The notes beneath the pieces were generated by a model. That model had not been told where the DNA came from. It saw only the letters and a program-made list of their open reading frames with translations, and did no database searches. The translations under genes were made by a program, and so were the position numbers. 64,000 nt of DNA from Struthidea cinerea (Eukaryota; Chordata; Aves; Passeriformes; Corcoracidae). Below, piece after piece: positions 39,501 to 48,500 of this stretch; position 1 is the first letter of the stretch, and each line of letters starts with the position of its first letter. Location: NCBI GenBank assembly GCA_013397865.1, contig VZTI01005023.1, forward strand, positions 672,347 through 736,346, in the 5' to 3' direction.

Positions 39501-42500
39501 GGAGAAGCACTCCTCTATAAGGAATAACAAGTTTGTTAATGTAAAGTACATATTCTGGGAGTACTTTCTATCTCAACTTCTTCTTTAGTTTTCATCAATG
39601 GCTCTGTGGATTAGCAATCATCTCAAAATGTCGACTTACCCATCCTTTAACCTTGTAACAATTTGGTTTTGAGAGTGTAGACTGATTGAATTCAGCACCT
39701 CTTTTATGCATCTTCACCTGAAGCAGAGGTGCAGATTTTTTCTGTATTTATGACTAGTATCCCCAGATGTGGTTGTCTACATTTGCTGTCATGCCACACA
39801 TACTAGCAAAATGTACCCCTTCTTTGCCATCTCCAGCTTGCTCTTAATAAAGCAAGGTACTATCTAAATATCCTGCTTTTTTTTGTTTTTCTTCAATCCC
39901 TGCCCTCATTCTTCCTAGCCTCCACATTTCCAGAGTCTTCTCTTCTCTTTCTCCTCTCTAGAGCCACTGAGGTTACACTTCTCTTTCTTTCCTTGATATC
40001 AGTGTTGCAGGTCAGCTGCACAAGACTAGAGATTGCATGTTTTCCCAAAACTTACATATCTTTCTATCTTATATTCTTACGGGAGAAATAAAGACATGAA
40101 AGTTCAACATAACTCAGACAGCAGGTACAAGAAAAAAGGAAAGCCCTTCATATAGCACTAACCATGCACATTTTCTGCTTTCAGACACAGGGCATGTTAA
40201 GTGGAAGATGGGAAAAAAATTGTGTGAGAAACATGTTTGACCTAGTGAAGTGTGTGTGCTGGGAGAGTCTCATTTAGAGCCATAATTCTCATAGCCTGGA
40301 GTGACCAGCAGCTTGCTTTGTGTTTTTTCATTCCATAGGGGATATTTTAATGATTCTGAGACTTGCAAGGAATGCAGTGGATCCTGCAAGACATGTATGG
40401 GAAGTGCAACCCAATGCCTGTCCTGTAAAAGTCCTTTGCTTCTGGAGCACTGGGAATGTAAATCTACTTGTTCAGAGAAGCATTTTGCCTCTGAAGGAAT
40501 CTGCAAACACTGCCCCGAAACGTGTCAGGAATGTATTCATGATGAAATATGCAAAGGTATTACAAAGAACTGCTCTTGTGTAGACTAAAATCCACCTGGA
40601 TCTCCATCTGGAGAGAGACTGACAGAAAATCAGTAATGTGGAAAAAAAAAAAAGTGATGTGCATATCATCGTTAATCTCTAAAATAGATTATGATGAGAC
40701 TAAATGGCTAATCTGTAAAGATTTCACATTGCTTTGCCTGGTCCTGTGGTTCTTCAGAGATTCCTGCTGGTTTGACTTTATTTCTGATGAGTATATCCAA
40801 CCCTAAAAACTTGGATCTGTGCAACAATGTGAAATACAGAATGTTTCTTTCCTAGCTTAGTTGAACTTCACACATCTTTACAATTTTTGCAAATGACTAC
40901 TCCTGTTAGAGAAAGAAATCCCTGTAAAGAAAGGTATTAGGAAAGCCTTCGGTATCCTGGTAAGGCTGAACACCTCCCCCACCCCTTCTCAAAATTTCCA
41001 GTATGGTTAATATTGAGTGAGCCATTCTGGAAACGTAAACATGGATAAAATAAAAAACCAACCAACTAACCAGACAAACCATAAACAAACATATTAAACC
41101 TAATGCTCATAATGAAATATCAACTTATTCACAGCTCTAGCAAAGACAAACATTTAGGTCACTATATTCTAGCTAAACTCATATTTTAATAATAAACTAA
41201 ACAAAACTTCAGATACGTACATTCCTGATTTTGCAGGAAGTTCATAATGCAGAAAAATGTCAGAAAAAGGCCATCTATATATCCGTGTCAAATGGCTTGG
41301 TTAACATCACGAAAGCCAGGCAAGTGACTTTTTTTCACAGTTTCTTGCTATAACACAGAAGATACCATTTGAGGGTTGGGCCAATATAGGTGTTTTGGAG
41401 GGGAAAGACTTGAAAAAGGAAGTTCTGCCTTTTCAGGGTGTTCTGATGACTTCTGTAATGACAGGCAATTCAGAATTTAATGTTTCCTAGGATTTACCTG
41501 CTCTCACAGTTAGGTCAGAATTTGCTGCTCGTTTGCTTACCTGTGTTCTGCTGTCCCCTGTAGAGTGTATGGCCGAGTTTTTCCTGCATGAGGGGAAGTG
41601 TGTGCAGGAATGCCCTTCGCACTTCTACCCTGAAGACAAGCACTGCTTTCCCTGCCATGCCGACTGCCGGGATTGCAACGGGCCGAATTCTGATGACTGC
41701 ACAGCATGCGCTTTCGGCTTGTTTGTCCTTTACAACGGCATGTGTTTTAAAGAGTGCCCCGAAGGGAGCTACTACGAAGAAGCCACCGAAGACTGCCAAG
41801 GTTGGCAGCTGTTGTTTTCCCCAGAAGAGTATTGAGATACAAGTGGGTCTGTTTAAAGGTCACCCCCTAAGGGCGTGCGTGTGACAGCTAATGTCGATAC
41901 CCGTGTCTTGGAGTCGAAGAGGATAGCTAATGCAGAAAAATAATTGGGCTTACTGTAGAACAGTAAAAATTGAAGAAAGCAGAGAGGGAGGTAGCAAGGA
42001 TACATATGTTTATTATTACAGGCAACCACTCTAGTAAAATGCTGAGAATGGCTGCAGAATTGCTGAGAATTGCTGGAGACTATCCACTTTTGCAAAAGCA
42101 GTGTTGATACAAAAGAAAACCTAAGGAACTACTTGCATAAGATTGAAAATTATTTCCCTCAGGCTTTCATCCTGAGATTGCAGCTGTTCCTTCAAAAATA
42201 AAAGCTATAACAAAACTCTGCGAGAAAGCAAGAAATGAAATTGTGAAATTCCTACTGTTTGTCCTTTTCAGCATGCAACAGGACATGCCAGACTTGTTCT
42301 ACTTCCACTGCCTGCCTGACTTGCAGAAATGGACAGATACCAAACCATAATGGGCACTGTATGTTATCTGGATACTGTTCTCCTACTGAGTACTACATTG
42401 AGGAAATTCAGACCTGCAAACCTTGCCACAAGAAATGCTTCCACTGCTCAGGACCCACTGAACGCCAGTGTCTTAGCTGTGTAAATAACCACTATCTTCT

Positions 42501-45500
42501 CAGTAAGTGTCTCTCTCCTGCCTCTAGATTTCATTCTCCACTGAAAGCATGGAATAGACAAGGTTTTGTCACATTTGTAAAGCATTTGGGCTCTATTAAC
42601 CAATCTAAATACCATAAAGAGGACATGACAAGTAGTTAAATTGTGCAGAGATTATTTTTTCAGTGGGGCTATGCGGAAACTCTTTGTGAGGCAGGGCTTG
42701 CCACTCACTGGGACTAATGCAGGACTTCTAAATAGCAAAAAACATTACAACTAAACGAAACTCATATGTTTAATTTACTTGATATGTACTCTTCCTATCT
42801 TTTCCTACAAAGACTTTAAAAGAGGGCTGTAGGAGCTTCTGTCGGTTTAGATGGTCGGGACGGCTAGAGACGAGAGATCTCTGAAGACAGGTCTTAGAAC
42901 ATGTGGTTTATTGCGAAGGGCGTGGATGCAGGGGCCCTGATTGGAGCTGCCAGCCGCAGCTCGAAGCAGGGCAGGAAAGCAAAAGAGTAAAAGAGAGCAA
43001 GTAAGAGAGTAACAGCGTAAGAGAGTAAGTGCACAAGAGAGAGAGGATCTCATTTACAATACTATAAATCTTCTTCTGTGCTGAATATTCTAATTTTCAT
43101 TAACCAGTCTAGTACAAGATACAAATCCTATAGCATTTACATACAGCCTATAAGAATCATTACATTATCATACTGCGTTACATTTTAAGCCCTAAAAACT
43201 ACTCTTTGGACCCCTTCTGCCAAGCTGGTAGGGTCTGCTCTGACCCTTGGACCTGTCTGCAAGCAGAGGGTATTGTTCAATCAGAAGGGGATTACCTTCT
43301 GCCGGCCATACCATTGTTTTCCAGTTGTTCAGTAACTAAGGCTTGGTATCTCAAAGCTTGCCTTCATTTCAATCTCACTTATAGTTTCCATATTCTCAGC
43401 ATCTTTTGCCAGGCAATGATATTTATAAGGCTTTCCTGTTTCATCTTCCCCAACAAAGGGCTATCATTACATTTGTTGTTGTTGTTGCTGTTAATGTATC
43501 CATAAAAGGTACACATTTTCATGTTGGCTTCTTTAATCTCTGCAGCGATCTGATGGGCAAAGGAATACTTAAACTTCTGCTAAAATGGATCACTAGGTCA
43601 GCATCTAGTGGGTGACTAAGGTGCAAAATTACTTTTCTGACTTTGGAGCAAAGAGTAGGTTTGAGACTATACAGTCTCAGAAACAAACAGGAAAAAATTA
43701 TAAAATCCCCAGTCCAAAACATTTCTTCTCTGCATATTCTTCTAAAAGCAAACAAAAATTTTAGAAGATCATTGGGAGAAAAAATATTAAATAATCCTTC
43801 ATGCAGGAAAAATCTAAAAAACAGTGTAAATTAAAAGTGATCCTAAGCTTTTTGAGTCTAATTCTAATGCAGATTTTACATTCCTATATTCCTGAAGCCC
43901 TGCATCCGACTTATCTTTTCTACCAACACACTCAGCTGTTTTGCACCATTACAACTGGTAAAATTGATGGACACATGTAGATAAACATACTGGAACTGAG
44001 ATAAAAATGAGAAAACACCAAACCTGAAGTACCTTCCTTTGACCAATTGCAACCCAAGCAGCAAAAGTATCAAGACAAACTACGTAATAAGTACAAGCAA
44101 CTAAGGAATAATTACTACTTTTTAGCTTTATGCACTTGCAGCCAATTACAACACTACTAACTTCTCCTTCAGGATTCCTACTACAACAACTGAAATTTCA
44201 CTGGAAAAAAAAAGGGACTTACCTGGCTTTGCAGCATTAAAGACATTTAATTCCATAACACAAAGTAGAAGCCACAGACAAGGGTAAAGATCAGTAAACA
44301 AATGTCATTAAATCTCAAATTTACCATCAGATTCATCATCTACACAGAATGAAATGAGATTGATGCTTAGAGTGAAGTCTAGGAAAAATAGCAATGCAGA
44401 TAGAAAGTTGCCTTACTAGTTTTGATTATTCTGAAGGAAATCACTTCCACTGTTCATTATTATGCTCCTTTATACTTCACAAAGATAGAAACTTGCCTGT
44501 GCTGAAGAGCTTGCTAATATGCATAAAACACAGAAATGAGGACCAATGAATTGACAAGAATAAAAAAACAATTACTATACCCCAGCATTCATTTTTCTTG
44601 TTCTGATACATTATCTATCAGCATCTCCTCCTGATAGTTTGCTCTAGTACAGCTCTATGAGATGTTTTATAGTAGCAAATACTGAACATGACGGGTTACT
44701 TTGCATTGTTGTCTGTGCAGACAGAACCTGTGTTGAAACCTGCCCAGATGGATATTATGCTGACAGCACGGAGGGGCAATGTTCTGCATGCCACAGCACC
44801 TGTGACACTTGCACTGGAAAACACAGCTCACAGTGCCTTTCCTGCAAACCGGGCTGGTACAGACAAGGAAAAGGATGTGTAACCCAGTGTCCAGAAGGGT
44901 AAGGTCCAAGACCTTTTGCTAAGAGCTGCATCACAGAGAGGGCTTTGAGAAACTAGATGACTCTGCAGCATTCTACATCAGTGTGAAATAGAACTGAGCT
45001 TTGTTTTCTGGAGAAAATTTCTTGTATTTTCACAGTACACAAGTGGTGGAAAACCTCCCTTCACAGTAGAAAACTCTAAAATTGGTGCCCAAATGGGAAC
45101 TACTTCGTTGTGGTATGGACATTCTTACAAGTGTACACAGTGTGAACCAGAACAAGTATAATAAGTTATTTGTCAGTCAGCCTGAGCACAGGCAGAAGAG
45201 CCTCCAAGCACCACTGTGGCCTCCTCTTAACGTGAAGTTTGGATAAGGTTATATTTTTTTTTGCGTTGAGTTAATGCTTATGATAACAAAAACAACCACT
45301 AAAACAACTTTGAACTGAGCACTCATAATTCTAGCGAGAAACTTCATTAATTAATCCATTTAAGTTCAAAATGTGAATTCAGTGTTCTTTCATGAAATAC
45401 AAATTTAGAAAGTGAATCTCTGATTTCTCTTTCAGGTCCATTTAATTTAAAACTAGAGTTCAATTGATCATATTGGCTGTTCATCCCATTAAACTGGAAA

Positions 45501-48500
45501 ACTCTAATGACCATATCTCAGCAAAATCACACAAAATAGGAGAACACACTCAAAACCAAAAGCAAGTTTTTTTTAACCCTCCCTACTTCAATACTTTATA
45601 TCTCAATTCAACTCAGATTTTAGAAATTTTTGATGTAAACTCTGTACAGAGTCATGCTCAATAGCTGAATTCCAATGGCCAAGGGGAATTACAGAAAATT
45701 AATTCTATTTTCACTGAGATTACAAATATCTGTGTTCATTTTAGCATAATTTTTATAAATTGATGTAATCACAGTAAAAAGCTAAAGATTAAACAAGTGT
45801 TGGTTTTCCTGTCACTGCTGGCCTTTATGCAAAGCTATGCCTATCTGATCTATTTCAGCTATTTCGCACAAAATTCCACTGGATCATGTGAGAAATGCCA
45901 CAAGAGTTGTAAGGAGTGTATGGGGCCTCGACCCACAGACTGTCTTTCCTGTAATACATATTTCTACCTGCTGCACTCCACAAAGGAATGTGTTAGCTCT
46001 TGCCCTCAGTACTACTACGAAAACAAGGACAACAATGTCTGTGAGAGATGCCACCCTTCCTGTTTAACTTGTGAAGGTAAAAGCATATGTTCTACTTTGA
46101 GCAAAAAAGGGGTCATCACAACACCTGGAATCTCAGCTCCAAGATTTGGGAACACATCACAAAGATACAAACCACATGCAGTGCTGCCAGTCTGTCCATG
46201 ACTTTAGCCACAGTGGGTGACGCAGACTTCTCTCAGGGGCTGCTGGGCTTTTCCTGGTTCTTGGTGACTTGTGGCACTCACTAGTCAATAGATTTATTTC
46301 TACTGCATTGACAATTGAGGTAAAAGCAAGTATATGAATTCCTGTAAAGCTTTCTCCAGAACTGTTTCCAGCACAGAGCACAAACAGAAAGACAGCCACT
46401 TAACAGGGAGGGCTGGGACTGAGTCACGTGTTGCCAAGTCAGTGAGTGGAAAAAAATGGACAACAGTAATGAATTTTCCATCAGCCAGGCCTTTCACAAA
46501 AATGCTCATCAGCTTCACAAAAAAATGGGCTCGCTTGCTTACAGAGCTGGACCCCATTTTTCACACAAATATTAACAAAGACTGAAAAGTACCTCACTCT
46601 TTGGGCTGTCATACTGCCCGCTACTCCGTGAAAGCCAAGGAACTTAATTCCAGCTACACATCTTTACCGTCTGCAACGGGAAGGGTAAAGACCCACAAAG
46701 CACATTTTTAGTTTGAAAGGCAAACAAATCAAAAGTGCAGTGATGTTTCCTGCTTTTAATATAGTTATGTATTCTTCAAAGTTAACTTTCAGAGACCATC
46801 TATTTTGCTCTGCAAGACACTCATGTTTTAATTTTCTTAGTTTTCCTAATTAAACCAATTCTGAAACAAAAAGCATTAATCCTCTTGGAGCCACTTGGTG
46901 CCCTTTTTTACCTGAACAACATGAGATAATAGCTAATGGGTTCCACACTGCAGCTTTGAGGACCATATCACGTCGTAACACACAAACTGTTTTGGATAGT
47001 GGATATACTGGATAGCACAGACAGCTAATTGCAACATAACAATATATGTGGAAATTACACTTAGAGTGAAGCCATGTCCAAGAACTTTTACAATGTAATT
47101 GTATAACAACATTATAAAAAATAGCAGAAATATTTCTGCTTGGATTTCGGACAAAAAAAGATAGCCATATCAATATACATCCTCTGTTTTTCACATTTGG
47201 CATAAATACTATGGGACAGAATTTTTATCATCATTACAGAGACAGAATTATGAATCACGAGGCAGTCTGAAATGCAGCTGCATTACTGATATATCAGCAC
47301 AGAGCATGGTGTCTCTTTGTCAAGAGCGGTAAGAAAAACCATGCATTGCACAGTAATACAGGAAGTTCTCTGTGTTGTAGAAGGTTACTAACTTCAGCAG
47401 TTTAACTTCTGCTAATGTCAGCTACTTGCATTTTCATTTTCTACCTGTCAGACAACAGCAGAAAATGTCTAGGTGCAGGGAAATGGACAGGTGCATCTTG
47501 ACACTTAAGACAAACCATCACCTCACTGTTTCACAGAAATATTGCATGCAGCATCTGTCTTTAGAATGAGTATCTGACACACAAGGTGCATATGATGCTC
47601 TGGCTGCACCCAGTGGATAATGGTTTTTTTCTTATCCAACTAAATAATTTGTTTTTCTATTCAAACATTAGCATCTCTTAAATCATTGTTGTTTGAAAAC
47701 AGTTAGTTAACAGGGCAAATAAGTATGGATTTTGCAAAGGACAGCATTTGGCAAAGTTTTCCACAATATTATTTCAGTGCTCTGACCTAATTTATTTTCC
47801 TGAATATGTCAGAGGTTCCCTTTACAACTGATTCTGAAATCATCTTTACATGAGTATCAAAACACCTAAGAAATAAATTTTGTTTGCACATAAAGCCCTG
47901 AGACTAGACACAAGCTTTTTCTAATGCCAACCCATTCATGTTGAACTCCTCACAAATGATTATTGCCACTGACAAATATCCTTTTGCTTCCTAGCACTGG
48001 TCAGTATAATTTTTAAAGGAAGTTAGCTGATAACATTTCCTGTTGTAATATCACCGTGTTATTTGCCGTTCTAGGAAACGGAGCATTCAGCTGCACATCT
48101 TGCGTATGGAGCTACAGTTTATTAGGTGGAATGTGCAACTCAGACTGTTTTGTAGGTGAATACAAAGTCCAGGAGACACCAGGACAAAAGGTACCTATTT
48201 GTAGGCTCTTTGTACACAATACAAACAACACATTGCTCTTCTCTGAGTTTTTAATGGTGCTTAGCTTTAGGTATGCTTACTTTTTTGTGCTTTTGGCAGG
48301 GGAAGCCTTGTTTCTCTTCCTGGGGTTACTCTACAGTAATAAAGTTATCAAAACTACCTGGACAAAGCAGTTCTATTAATGATAAGGTGGAGATTTTTCC
48401 AGCATAACTGAGATTTCATGTTGGATTTCTGATGCCTTTTCTGTAAGAAATCCTTCTGTATTTTTGATTGACAGCTTTGCTGTCAGAAAGCTCTAGCAGA

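Noticed and set aside
46077..46600. Overlapping open frames on both strands
   Set aside because: They lie in a PCSK5 intron, show no recognisable product, and look like chance frames.
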